From: Spirochaetaceae bacterium
GTDB lineage: Bacteria > Spirochaetota > Spirochaetia > Treponematales > Breznakiellaceae
Assembly (NCBI GenBank): GCA_031267955.1
Contig: JAIRYB010000125.1
Span: forward strand, 1-7,084
Direction: 5' to 3'
DNA: 7,084 nucleotides
Part shown: piece after piece, positions 1 to 6,133 of the stretch
How positions within the stretch are numbered: position 1 is the first letter of the stretch
Layout: each line of letters begins with the position of its first letter
Made by a program: the position numbers and the translations under genes
The notes under the pieces: model-generated
Seen by the model: only the letters and a program-made list of their open reading frames with translations
Databases searched by the model: none
What the model was told of the DNA's origin: nothing

Positions 1-82
1 CCAAGGGGGAAATCAGATAGATATAACCGGGGAAATAGACGGTTTTCCCGCCCACGGCGTGGTGCCTGCGGCCCCTTTCCAT
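1..82 (-). CDS. Possible start of an unidentified protein, cut by the window edge
   Basis: An ATG at 82-80 opens 27 codons without a stop before the left edge. The peptide begins MERGRRHHAVGGKTVYFPGY and goes on with hydrophobic and aromatic residues (IYLISPL). It starts 11 bases after the malQ stop, on the same strand. An AGG lies 7 bases upstream (AGGCAAGGG, then ATG), which would serve as a ribosome binding site. The tight spacing suggests a third member of the tex-malQ operon. I do not recognise the family, and 27 codons are too few to tell a real gene from chance. The true start could also lie elsewhere in this frame. Existence is inferred from spacing and openness only. Confidence 0.4.
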   Translation of the reverse strand, partial: MERGRRHHAVGGKTVYFPGYIYLISPL

Positions 83-93
83 CCCTTGCCTGT

Positions 94-1635
94 CTAGCGG
101 CCGTAGATCAGAGTCAGTCGCCGGATGCGGGCGGCCAGGGTATGAAGCGCGCTTATACTATCTTCAAGCCGCCAGCGCCAGTTGCCGCCGCCCGTGGTGG
201 AAGGGGTATTTATCCGGGCCTCGCCGCCCAGTCCCAGGTAGTCCTGCATGGGGATAAGCGCCAGGCCGGCGACACTGGAAAGCGCCGCGCGGATAAAGGC
301 CCAGTGAATTTCCCCGGGATCTTCAAGCCCGAAATAATCCAGCGCCAGGGCCGCGTCTTCCTGCCGGGCGGTTTTAAACCAGCCTGCGCTTGTGGGGTTG
401 TCGTGGGTGCCGGTATAGACCACGCAGTTCCTGCGGTATGTGTAGGGCATATAATCGGCGGCTTCCCGGGAATCAAAGGCAAACTGAAGCACCTTCATAC
501 CGGGGCATCCCGAGGCGGCGAGCAGGTCCCGGACCTCGCCGGTAAGGTAGCCCAGATCTTCGGCAATAATCGCCGCGCCGGGAAGGGCCTCCCTGATCGC
601 GGCGATAAAGGCCAGGCCGGGCCCCTTGACCCATTCCCCGCCCGATGCGTCGGGACCGCCGGACGCGCTCACGGCCTCCGCCGGAATGGAAAAATAGCTT
701 TCAAAACCCCGGAAGTGGTCGATGCGTACCACGTCAAACAGGGACAGGCTGGACCGCAGCCGTTCCAGCCACCAGTCAAAGCCGGTTTCCGCGATATAAT
801 CCCAGCGGTAAAGGGGGTTCCCCCAGAACTGGCCCTTTGCCGCGAAAGGGTCCGGAGGGCAGCCGGCGACACGCAGGGGCCGCCGCCCTTCGCCAAGCTG
901 GAACAGATCGCTCCGGGACCAGGTGTCGGCGCTGTCCAGGGCTACATAGATAGGCATGTCCCCGATGATCGCGACACCCGCCCGGTTCGCGTATGCCTTG
1001 AGTTCCCGCCATTGGGAGTACGCCTGGTACTGGACAAAGGCGTGATACGCGATTTCCCCGGAAAGCCCGCGCGCCGCTTTTTCCAGCGCGTCCTTTTCCC
1101 GGAACCGGAGCGGCTCTTCCCAGCCAAGCCAGGACGCGCCGCCCGACGCGTCCTTGATCGCCTGGAACAGGCAGTAATCGTCAAGCCAGAATTTCGCCTC
1201 TTCGCGGAAAGCGTCAAAAGCGGCGCCGGGATTAAAACGGTTAAAGGCGCGGCGCAGAACTTCGGGGCGATGGCGGTACAGGGCGCCGTAATCCACCCGG
1301 CCGGGCAGCGCCCCCCAGGAAATACCGGCGAATTCATCCCGGCGCAGCAGCCCCGCCTTGCAGAACGCGTCAAGATCGATGTAATAGGGGCTCAGGGCAA
1401 AGGCGGAAAAACTCTGGTAGGGGCTGTCCCCCCAGCCGGTAGGGCCCAGGGGCAGAATCTGCCAGTATTTCTGCCCGGCCTTTGCCAGAAAGTCTACCCA
1501 CTCCCGCGCCGCCGCGCCGAAAGAACCGATACCCCAGGGGGACGGCAGGCTTGAAAGGGGCAGAAGCACGCCCGCCGCCCGCCCTTCCGCCGGGATCGGG
1601 AACTCAGTCCCCGGCGCCCATTTTCCACTTTTCAT
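94..1635 (-). CDS. malQ: 4-alpha-glucanotransferase (amylomaltase, GH77)
   Basis: MalQ is a cytoplasmic enzyme that moves alpha-1,4-glucan segments between maltodextrins and releases glucose, in glycogen or maltose use. The 513-residue protein matches the usual bacterial length of about 500. GH77 landmarks appear in order: LPLSSLPSPWGIGSFG (25-40), GDSPYQSFSAFALSPYYIDL (69-88), GDMPIYVALDSADTW (225-239), RIDHFRGFE (304-312) with nucleophile D306, AEDLG (358-362) with acid/base E359, GTHDNP (409-414) with the stabilising D412, and NTPSTTGGGNWRWR (476-489). All three catalytic residues are present, so it should be active. There is no signal peptide. I chose the ATG at 1635-1633 because it overlaps the tex stop codon (TAATG) and follows a weak CAGGG site. 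A longer frame back to 1758 adds 41 basic residues that lie inside tex. Translation is probably coupled to tex. Confidence 0.96.
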   Translation of the reverse strand: MKSGKWAPGTEFPIPAEGRAAGVLLPLSSLPSPWGIGSFGAAAREWVDFLAKAGQKYWQILPLGPTGWGDSPYQSFSAFALSPYYIDLDAFCKAGLLRRDEFAGISWGALPGRVDYGALYRHRPEVLRRAFNRFNPGAAFDAFREEAKFWLDDYCLFQAIKDASGGASWLGWEEPLRFREKDALEKAARGLSGEIAYHAFVQYQAYSQWRELKAYANRAGVAIIGDMPIYVALDSADTWSRSDLFQLGEGRRPLRVAGCPPDPFAAKGQFWGNPLYRWDYIAETGFDWWLERLRSSLSLFDVVRIDHFRGFESYFSIPAEAVSASGGPDASGGEWVKGPGLAFIAAIREALPGAAIIAEDLGYLTGEVRDLLAASGCPGMKVLQFAFDSREAADYMPYTYRRNCVVYTGTHDNPTSAGWFKTARQEDAALALDYFGLEDPGEIHWAFIRAALSSVAGLALIPMQDYLGLGGEARINTPSTTGGGNWRWRLEDSISALHTLAARIRRLTLIYGR

Positions 1636-4190
1636 TAGCCCTGCTTTTTCCCGTCCTTTTGTTTTTGCATCTTTTTCAGCGCTTCGGCAAAGGGGTTGTA
1701 CATGGTGCCGTCGTCTTCCTTCAGAGGAAGGCGATCGTCTTTCGCGGGCCGCCCCCATTCGCCGCCGCGCGTTCCGCCGCCGCCCTGTCCGCCGGCGGGG
1801 TTTCCCGCCCGCTCGCCGGCGTATTGTTCGGGGCCGCGCCTTCCGCCGCCCCGCCCGGCCGCGCCGGGCCTGGCCTGTCCGCTTCCGGTTTTTACGGCCA
1901 CGACCCGCTTCCTGTCGCCGGAAGAGGCGGTCCCGGTTTTGGGCGCGGACTGTCCGGCGGAATCCCGCGCGTCCCTGCCGCCAGCCTTGCCGCCGGCGCG
2001 ATCCGGGGCCGCGCCGCTTTTCCGGGAAAGGCCGATGCGCCGGCGGTCCAGGTCCAGGCTGATGATGCGGAATTCCAGTATGTCCCCCACCTTCACCGCC
2101 TCCAGCGGATCTTTTACATAGCTGTCGCTCATTTCAGAAATGTGTACCAGCGCGGTTTCTTTTATCCCCAGATCGACAAAGGCGCCAAAGTCAACTACGT
2201 TCTTTATCTTCCCGGTGATCATCATTCCTTCGCCAAGGTCTTCAAATTTGACTACCCCTTTCTGCATGACAGGTTTGGGATAGCCGTCGCGGGGATCGCG
2301 GTTCGGTTTTTTAAGTTCCTCCACAATGTCGCTTATCGTAGTGTCGCCTACGCCGTATTTTTCCTTCAGCTCGTTTATTTCCGCAGTGCCGAGATTTCCG
2401 GTAACGGTAATTGTGTTTTTAATGTTCCGGGCAATTTCGTAATTTTCCGGATGCACCCAGGTATTGTCAAGATTTTCGGAACTTTCCGGGATCTTGAGAA
2501 AGCCCGCGCACTGTTCGTAACTTTTCGGTCCCATCCCCGGCACCGCGCAGAGTTCCTCCCTGCTCGCAATCCTGCCCTTTTCTTCCCGGTATTTTACGAT
2601 CTTCCGGGCAAGGGAACTGTTGATGCCGGACACGTATTTGAGCAGAGATACGCTCGCGGTATTAAGATTAACCCCCACGTTGTTCACCACCGAGGAAACT
2701 ACCTCGTCCAGTGTTTCGGAAAGTTTTTTCTGATTCACATCGTGCTGGTAAAGGCCCACGCCGATGGATTTTGGGTCTATCTTTACCAGTTCGGCCAGCG
2801 GGTCCTGGAGCCTGCGCCCTATCGAAATAGCCCCGCGGATGGTAAGGTCCAGATCGGGAAATTCCTCGCGGGCAATATCGCTGGCCGAATACACCGAAGC
2901 CCCGTCTTCGTCCACCACCGTATAGAGTACTTCCAGACTGTTTTCCGCGATAACCTGGGACACAATTTCCTGCACTTCCTTTGTGCCCGTGCCGTTTCCC
3001 ACAGCGACAAGCTGTATGTCGTAACCCTTGATCCCTTCCAGTACCGCCTTTTTCGCCTCCTCTGCCTTGTGGTTGTAGATAACGAAATGCCCCAGGTATT
3101 TTCCGGTATCGTCAAGAAACGCGCACTTTGTACCCGTGCGTATACCCGGATCGATGCCGAGTACCTTGGTCCCCTTGATAGGCTGCTGCATCAAAAGGTT
3201 TTTGAGGTTTTGGCTGAACACCGAAATCCCGTGATCGTCCGCAGCCTCCCCCTGATCGCCCCGGACCTCCCGGATAACCGCCGGGGACAAAAGCCGCCTC
3301 AGCCCGTCCTCGACGGCCGTCTTGTGGTAGTCGTTGTGCAGCTCGTATTTCTTTTGCAGTAATACTACCGCAGTATCCGTGTCAACATCGATAGTAACTT
3401 CCAGCGCACCTTCGCGCTCGCCCCGGTTTACCGCCAGCACCCGGTGGGGTTTGATCCGGGACAGGGGTTCGTTGTAGTCAAAGTACATCTGGTACACCGA
3501 TGTTTTTTTCGCATCTTCGTCGCCCTTGCCTTCAACGCCCGAGCCTTTGACCAGGATCCTGCCGTCTTTAAGGTAAAAGCGTTTAATGTCCGCCCGGTTA
3601 TCCGGGTCCTGGGCCGTCTGTTCGGCGATAATGTCCATCGCCCCCTGGAGCGCGTCTTCGACAGTTTCTACCGCAAGTTCCGGATGTTCCGCGATATCCG
3701 GGTGGCCCGCGCCCTTTACAAATTCCGCCGCTTTTTCCCGCAGGGCCGCCTCTTCCATCTCCCGCATTGCCTGGGCCAGGGGTTCAAGCCCTTTTTCGAC
3801 GGCGATCATTCCCCGGGTTTTCTTCTTGCGCTTATAGGGCGCGTAAATATCCTCAAGCTCGGCCAGCGTCGCCGCTTTTGCAATGTTATTGTAAAGCGAT
3901 TCGGTAAGTTTTCCCTGTTCAAAGATCAGGCGGGCAATCTCGATACGGCGGGTTTCCAGATTCTTCCCGCTTGAAAACAGATGGTCCACATCCCGCACCT
4001 GTACCTCGTCCAGGTTTCCGGTTTTTTCCTTGCGGTAACGCGCGATAAAAGGAACCGTACTTCCCTCCGCCAAAAGCCCCACAACAGATGAAACCTGCCC
4101 CGTATTGATGACAAGCTGTTCCGCGATACGCTTCATCAGCGCAAGCTCATTTACCGCCTGCGCGTCAATAAATTCCTGCGTTAGTTCCAT
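1635..4190 (-). CDS. tex: Tex-family RNA/DNA-binding protein with S1 domain
   Basis: Tex is a cytoplasmic nucleic-acid-binding protein linked in other bacteria to transcription and RNA metabolism. The 851 residues carry the family's domain order: an N-terminal helical part with STVPFIARYRKEKTGNL (44-60) and YAPYKRKKKTRG (116-127), a YqgF/RNase H-like fold opening at VLGIDPGIRTG (343-353), helix-hairpin-helix motifs around YQHDVNQKKL to PGMGPKSYEQCAGFLKI (about 481-567), and an S1 domain (about 653-724, with DFGAFVDLG and LVHISEMS). Usual Tex proteins are about 720-785 residues. The excess is a tail (725-828) with 28 Gly and 13 Arg in 104 residues, followed by YNPFAEALKKM, which resembles the normal Tex C-terminus. 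The ATG at 4190 has no Shine-Dalgarno site but sits just after a -10 box, which suits a leaderless mRNA. M19 (4136) is an alternative start and also lacks a binding site. Confidence 0.96.
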   Translation of the reverse strand: MELTQEFIDAQAVNELALMKRIAEQLVINTGQVSSVVGLLAEGSTVPFIARYRKEKTGNLDEVQVRDVDHLFSSGKNLETRRIEIARLIFEQGKLTESLYNNIAKAATLAELEDIYAPYKRKKKTRGMIAVEKGLEPLAQAMREMEEAALREKAAEFVKGAGHPDIAEHPELAVETVEDALQGAMDIIAEQTAQDPDNRADIKRFYLKDGRILVKGSGVEGKGDEDAKKTSVYQMYFDYNEPLSRIKPHRVLAVNRGEREGALEVTIDVDTDTAVVLLQKKYELHNDYHKTAVEDGLRRLLSPAVIREVRGDQGEAADDHGISVFSQNLKNLLMQQPIKGTKVLGIDPGIRTGTKCAFLDDTGKYLGHFVIYNHKAEEAKKAVLEGIKGYDIQLVAVGNGTGTKEVQEIVSQVIAENSLEVLYTVVDEDGASVYSASDIAREEFPDLDLTIRGAISIGRRLQDPLAELVKIDPKSIGVGLYQHDVNQKKLSETLDEVVSSVVNNVGVNLNTASVSLLKYVSGINSSLARKIVKYREEKGRIASREELCAVPGMGPKSYEQCAGFLKIPESSENLDNTWVHPENYEIARNIKNTITVTGNLGTAEINELKEKYGVGDTTISDIVEELKKPNRDPRDGYPKPVMQKGVVKFEDLGEGMMITGKIKNVVDFGAFVDLGIKETALVHISEMSDSYVKDPLEAVKVGDILEFRIISLDLDRRRIGLSRKSGAAPDRAGGKAGGRDARDSAGQSAPKTGTASSGDRKRVVAVKTGSGQARPGAAGRGGGRRGPEQYAGERAGNPAGGQGGGGTRGGEWGRPAKDDRLPLKEDDGTMYNPFAEALKKMQKQKDGKKQG

Positions 4191-4198
4191 AGAAAGAA

Positions 4199-4227
4199 AT
4201 TATAGCGGGAGGGATAGGGGCAATCAA
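4199..4227 (-). promoter_or_regulatory. Sigma-70-type promoter of tex-malQ, leaderless type
   Basis: On the minus strand, TTGATT (4227-4222) and a perfect TATAAT (4204-4199) are separated by exactly 17 bp. The -10 box ends only 8 bases before the tex ATG (4190). Transcription would therefore start within about 0-3 bases of the start codon. The bases between, TTCTTTCT, are pyrimidine-rich and contain no ribosome binding site. The promoter lies downstream of the terminator of the preceding unit, so tex-malQ has its own start. Box match and spacing are seen directly; leaderless initiation is inferred. Confidence 0.8.
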
Positions 4228-4289
4228 GGGGAGGAGATCAGTGGGCAGAGAGCCGCTTCCTCAACCGATTCAGGCCTCCCTATCAGCTC

Positions 4290-4319
4290 AAAAAAATTCG
4301 CGCCGGTATACGCCGGCGC
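4290..4319 (-). terminator. Rho-independent terminator of the envelope unit
   Basis: Read on the minus strand, a perfect 7-bp GC stem GCGCCGG/CCGGCGC (4319-4313 with 4306-4300) closes a 6-base loop (CGTATA). After GAA comes a run of seven T (4296-4290). It lies 29 bases beyond the stop codon of the CsgG-like gene and upstream of the tex promoter. It thus ends the barrel-CsgG transcript and insulates tex. On the plus strand the hairpin is not followed by a comparable T run. Confidence 0.92.
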
Positions 4320-4348
4320 TTTGGCAAAACCAAAGGCCAGGCAACCGG

Positions 4349-5164
4349 CTAATACCGCTCGGAAGCCACCGCCAGTACCTGGCCCGTTTCCGTATTGAGG
4401 GCCCGCAGGCGAAGGCGTCTGAGTTCCCCGGATCCGGTAGCGGAACCCGTGATGATCACGTCGGCGCCGGCGATTTTACCGATGGAAACCGCCTGGGTGT
4501 CGTCAACCTCGCCGGACATCTGGAACGCCTGTTCCCTGCGGATCCTGTCCAGCTCGCTGCGGTCAATCAGGGTTAATCCCCTGCCTACCATGATGAATTC
4601 CAATTCGCCGGCGATGAATTCCGATACTTCCGCGTCCCTGGCGGTAACATACACGATGGCCATTTTTGATCGCGGAGGGACTCTGCTCATAATGGTACTG
4701 GCCGCCCGCGACAGGGCAGCCTCGATGCTGGTATCGGAAGGATCAAAAACCTGGGGTACGTTTTCAGTCGCTGCCGCTGCTGCTTCCGGCAAGGCTGCGA
4801 CAGGGGGAGATTGCCGCCCGCCCGCCCGTTCTATTACAAAATTATTCGTCGAATAGGGCGTAACCACAAAGGCAAGAGGGGACGATCCGGCGGTAAACTG
4901 CAGCCTTGGGGTCGTAAGCGTGTAGAGTTCGGCATGTATCGTATGCTCCCCCCGGGAGACTGCTATTTTGCCGGACGCGCCGTTTGCGAGGTTCAACTGC
5001 GCCTTTCCGTCAATGTAGATACGCTCCCTGAACCCCTGGTTGATCCTGCCGTCGGCCCTTTGGACGGTTATTTCCACAGTGCCGCCGCTCTGCGCACAGA
5101 TCCCCGCCGTAAAACCGGCAAAAAGCAGGGCGGCAAACAGGGCCGCGTATACCGTTTTATTCAT
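4349..5164 (-). CDS. Exported protein with CsgG/LpoB-like C-terminal domain
   Basis: The 271-residue protein starts with a signal peptide (MNKTV, then a hydrophobic stretch to about residue 24, probable cleavage at ICA/QSGG). Residues 29-112 are beta-rich. The part IYIDGKAQLNLANGASG to RGEHTIHAEL (49-80) looks like a PEGA-type beta-sandwich, which is an inference. A Pro/Ala-rich linker follows (about 117-135). Residues about 143-271 resemble the CsgG/LpoB-type fold: AIVYVTARDAEVSEFIAGELEF (169-190), a beta strand and helix GLTLIDRSELDRIRREQAFQ (196-215), IGKIAGADVIITGSAT (228-243) and a final strand TETGQVLAVASERY. Family members sit in the periplasm or at the outer membrane as secretion-channel or cell-wall-enzyme partners; the exact role here is unknown. 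The start is supported by GGAGAAGG (5175-5168) before the ATG. It is the second gene after the beta-barrel gene, 57 bases apart. The cysteine at 23 lacks a proper lipobox. Confidence 0.82.
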   Translation of the reverse strand: MNKTVYAALFAALLFAGFTAGICAQSGGTVEITVQRADGRINQGFRERIYIDGKAQLNLANGASGKIAVSRGEHTIHAELYTLTTPRLQFTAGSSPLAFVVTPYSTNNFVIERAGGRQSPPVAALPEAAAAATENVPQVFDPSDTSIEAALSRAASTIMSRVPPRSKMAIVYVTARDAEVSEFIAGELEFIMVGRGLTLIDRSELDRIRREQAFQMSGEVDDTQAVSIGKIAGADVIITGSATGSGELRRLRLRALNTETGQVLAVASERY

Positions 5165-5167
5165 AAA

Positions 5168-5175
5168 CCTTCTCC
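5168..5175 (-). promoter_or_regulatory. Ribosome binding site of the CsgG-like gene
   Basis: GGAGAAGG on the minus strand, with its GGAG part 7 bases before the ATG at 5164. This fixes the start of the CsgG-like protein directly in front of its signal peptide. Confidence 0.8.
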
Positions 5176-5185
5176 GTATTTTTCA

Positions 5186-5208
5186 CCCTGTGGGATTTCC
5201 CCGCAGGG
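5186..5208. repeat. Hairpin in the spacer between the barrel and CsgG-like genes
   Basis: CCCTGTGGG (5186-5194) faces CCCGCAGGG (5200-5208) across a 5-base loop. In a minus-strand transcript there is one C-A mismatch in the 9-bp stem. No T run follows on the minus strand (TGAAAAATA comes next), so it is not a classical terminator. It ends 10 bases before the ribosome binding site of the CsgG-like gene. It could be an RNA processing or stabilising element that sets the ratio of the two proteins, which is an inference. Confidence 0.5.
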
Positions 5209-5221
5209 CGGGCCATGGGGC

Positions 5222-5857
5222 TTAAAATTTGGTACTGAGGCCGACGGTTACAAACCGGTTGAACGGCGCTTTGAGCGTTTCAGCGTAGCCGGCAGAAGAC
5301 GATATTTTTGTTTCAAGCATATAGTCGTCAAAACCGGCTTCGATAAAAAGGCCCATGTGCGAAGTGAAATAGTATGCCACGCCCGCGTCGAAACCAAAGG
5401 CAAGGCCGCCGATAGTATCAACGTCATACCCCGTCATATCAACCATATCTCTATAACTGCCCGTCCATATACCGAAGGCGTAGCCAATCTTGCCGACCAG
5501 ATAGAGATCGAGCTTGGGGAAAAGATCGAAGTGGTAGGCCACCCGCAGGAGGAGCGGAATCGCCATTATTGTTTCATCGTATTTAGTGCCGGAATATGTG
5601 ACTGAAAAGCTGCCGGTGTCAAAGCCGGCCTCAACCCCCAAGGATAGGGGTATGCTGACGGGGAGCAAATAGTCGAGGTACACGTTACCGCCAAAACCGA
5701 CACTGGAATCAATATTGGCGCCATACCCCGACATCTCGATACCCGATACAGAGGAGAGGGCGAATCCGCCGCTCACCGTTATCTGCGCGTAGGCGCCTGC
5801 CGAAAGACCGGCAAGAAACAGCGCGAAAACCGCCGCCTTGAAAAATCCTTTTGCCAT
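5222..5857 (-). CDS. Small outer-membrane beta-barrel protein
   Basis: The 211-residue protein has a clear signal peptide (MAKGFFKAAVFALFLAGLSA, cleavage at AYA/QITV after residue 24). The mature part is about 187 residues of alternating amphipathic strands rich in Gly and aromatic residues, for example IMAIPLLLRVAYHFD (97-111), LDLYLVGKIGYAFGIWT (116-132), GLAFGFDAGVAYYF (151-164) and GLFIEAGFDDYML (169-181). It ends in FVTVGLSTKF, whose terminal Phe is the usual signal for the BAM assembly machinery. Size and pattern fit an 8-stranded barrel of the OmpA/OmpW-like superfamily in the outer membrane. The ligand or function is not visible. I chose the ATG at 5857 because AAGGAG lies 6 bases upstream; an ATG five codons earlier (5872) would put that site inside the gene. 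It is the first gene of the unit with the CsgG-like gene. Confidence 0.88.
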   Translation of the reverse strand: MAKGFFKAAVFALFLAGLSAGAYAQITVSGGFALSSVSGIEMSGYGANIDSSVGFGGNVYLDYLLPVSIPLSLGVEAGFDTGSFSVTYSGTKYDETIMAIPLLLRVAYHFDLFPKLDLYLVGKIGYAFGIWTGSYRDMVDMTGYDVDTIGGLAFGFDAGVAYYFTSHMGLFIEAGFDDYMLETKISSSAGYAETLKAPFNRFVTVGLSTKF

Positions 5858-5863
5858 ACAATT

Positions 5864-5869
5864 CTCCTT
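5864..5869 (-). promoter_or_regulatory. Ribosome binding site that decides the barrel gene start
   Basis: A perfect AAGGAG on the minus strand with 6 bases (AATTGT) to the ATG at 5857. It argues against the upstream in-frame ATG at 5872, which would have no binding site of its own. Confidence 0.85.
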
Positions 5870-5926
5870 CATTCTGAATTAGTTTGGAAAGCGCCCGGTA
5901 AATTCTCAAAATTTGACGCTTTTCCA

Positions 5927-5948
5927 GTATGCGCGTAGTCCCGCATAC
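5927..5948. repeat. Hairpin in the barrel gene 5' leader
   Basis: A perfect 7-bp inverted repeat GTATGCG (5927-5933) and CGCATAC (5942-5948) with an 8-base loop. It lies 70-91 bases upstream of the barrel gene start. It is either a structured element in the mRNA leader or a regulator-binding palindrome; the sequence alone does not decide. Confidence 0.5.
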
Positions 5949-6019
5949 CGAACCTTCATCTTTTCCCACGGGAAATTAAATGTTTATAGTACCTTTCACC
6001 TCCTTCCTCGCTGCCGCGC

Positions 6020-6041
6020 AAAGGGTGTCAGTCACCTTTTT
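6020..6041 (+). other. Terminator-like hairpin on the plus strand
   Basis: AAAGGGTG (6020-6027) pairs with CACCTTTT (6033-6040) around the loop TCAGT, with one G-U pair, and the T run (6037-6041) overlaps the 3' arm. In the plus direction it looks like a weak intrinsic terminator, yet no plus-strand gene precedes it. It might stop antisense transcription coming out of the barrel gene or end a small RNA, or be chance. On the minus strand it gives a hairpin with one A-C mismatch. Confidence 0.3.
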
Positions 6042-6073
6042 GATTCAATTTATCAGATATATATCAAATTCAC

Positions 6074-6100
6074 ACTATAAGGAGTTTGAAAATTAGTCAA
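6074..6100 (-). promoter_or_regulatory. Candidate promoter of the barrel-CsgG unit
   Basis: On the minus strand TTGACT (6100-6095) and TATAGT (6079-6074) each match the sigma-70 boxes at five of six positions. The spacer is 15 bp, shorter than ideal. A start near 6067 would give the barrel mRNA a leader of about 210 bases carrying the hairpin at 5927-5948. Another weak -10-like box, TATAAA (5988-5983), has no matching -35. It overlaps the repeat region, so the same factor could act on both directions. Confidence 0.35.
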
Positions 6101-6104
6101 GCTA

Positions 6105-6133
6105 TTGGCAATGATTACATATCAAACTATTAA
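6105..6133 (+). promoter_or_regulatory. Candidate promoter of the XRE gene
   Basis: TTGGCA (6105-6110; five of six matches) and TATTAA (6128-6133; four of six) are separated by 17 bp. A start near 6140 leaves a leader of about 20 bases to the ATG at 6159. The -10 lies inside the second repeat and the -35 overlaps the palindrome ATTGGCAAT, which would suit autoregulation. An alternative -10, TATAAG (6076-6081), has no convincing -35. Confidence 0.45.

Noticed and set aside
142..1554. Long plus-strand open frame of 470 codons opposite malQ
   Set aside because: It is antisense to a gene with all GH77 motifs, and its translation has no recognisable domain. Long antisense frames are common in GC-rich genes.
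1636..1758. Upstream extension of malQ by 41 codons
   Set aside because: The added residues are basic, lie wholly within tex and match no GH77 N-terminus. The start at 1635 has family-like length and the TAATG overlap.
1482..3362. Plus-strand open frame of 626 codons opposite tex and the malQ start
   Set aside because: It is a mirror frame of the clearly conserved Tex protein. The translation is low in plausible domain content and there is no ribosome binding site.
5078..5110. Lipoprotein signal for the CsgG-like protein (Cys23)
   Set aside because: The residues before the cysteine (AGI) do not fit a lipobox with Ala, Gly or Ser next to Cys. Cleavage after ICA by signal peptidase I looks more likely, although spirochaete lipoboxes are loose.
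5858..5872. Upstream ATG for the barrel gene (adds MKENC)
   Set aside because: The ATG at 5857 has a perfect AAGGAG at ideal distance, and the upstream ATG would include that site in the coding region.
5709..5969. Minus-strand 86-codon frame over the barrel gene start and leader
   Set aside because: It overlaps the barrel signal peptide in a shifted frame and has no binding site at its ATG.
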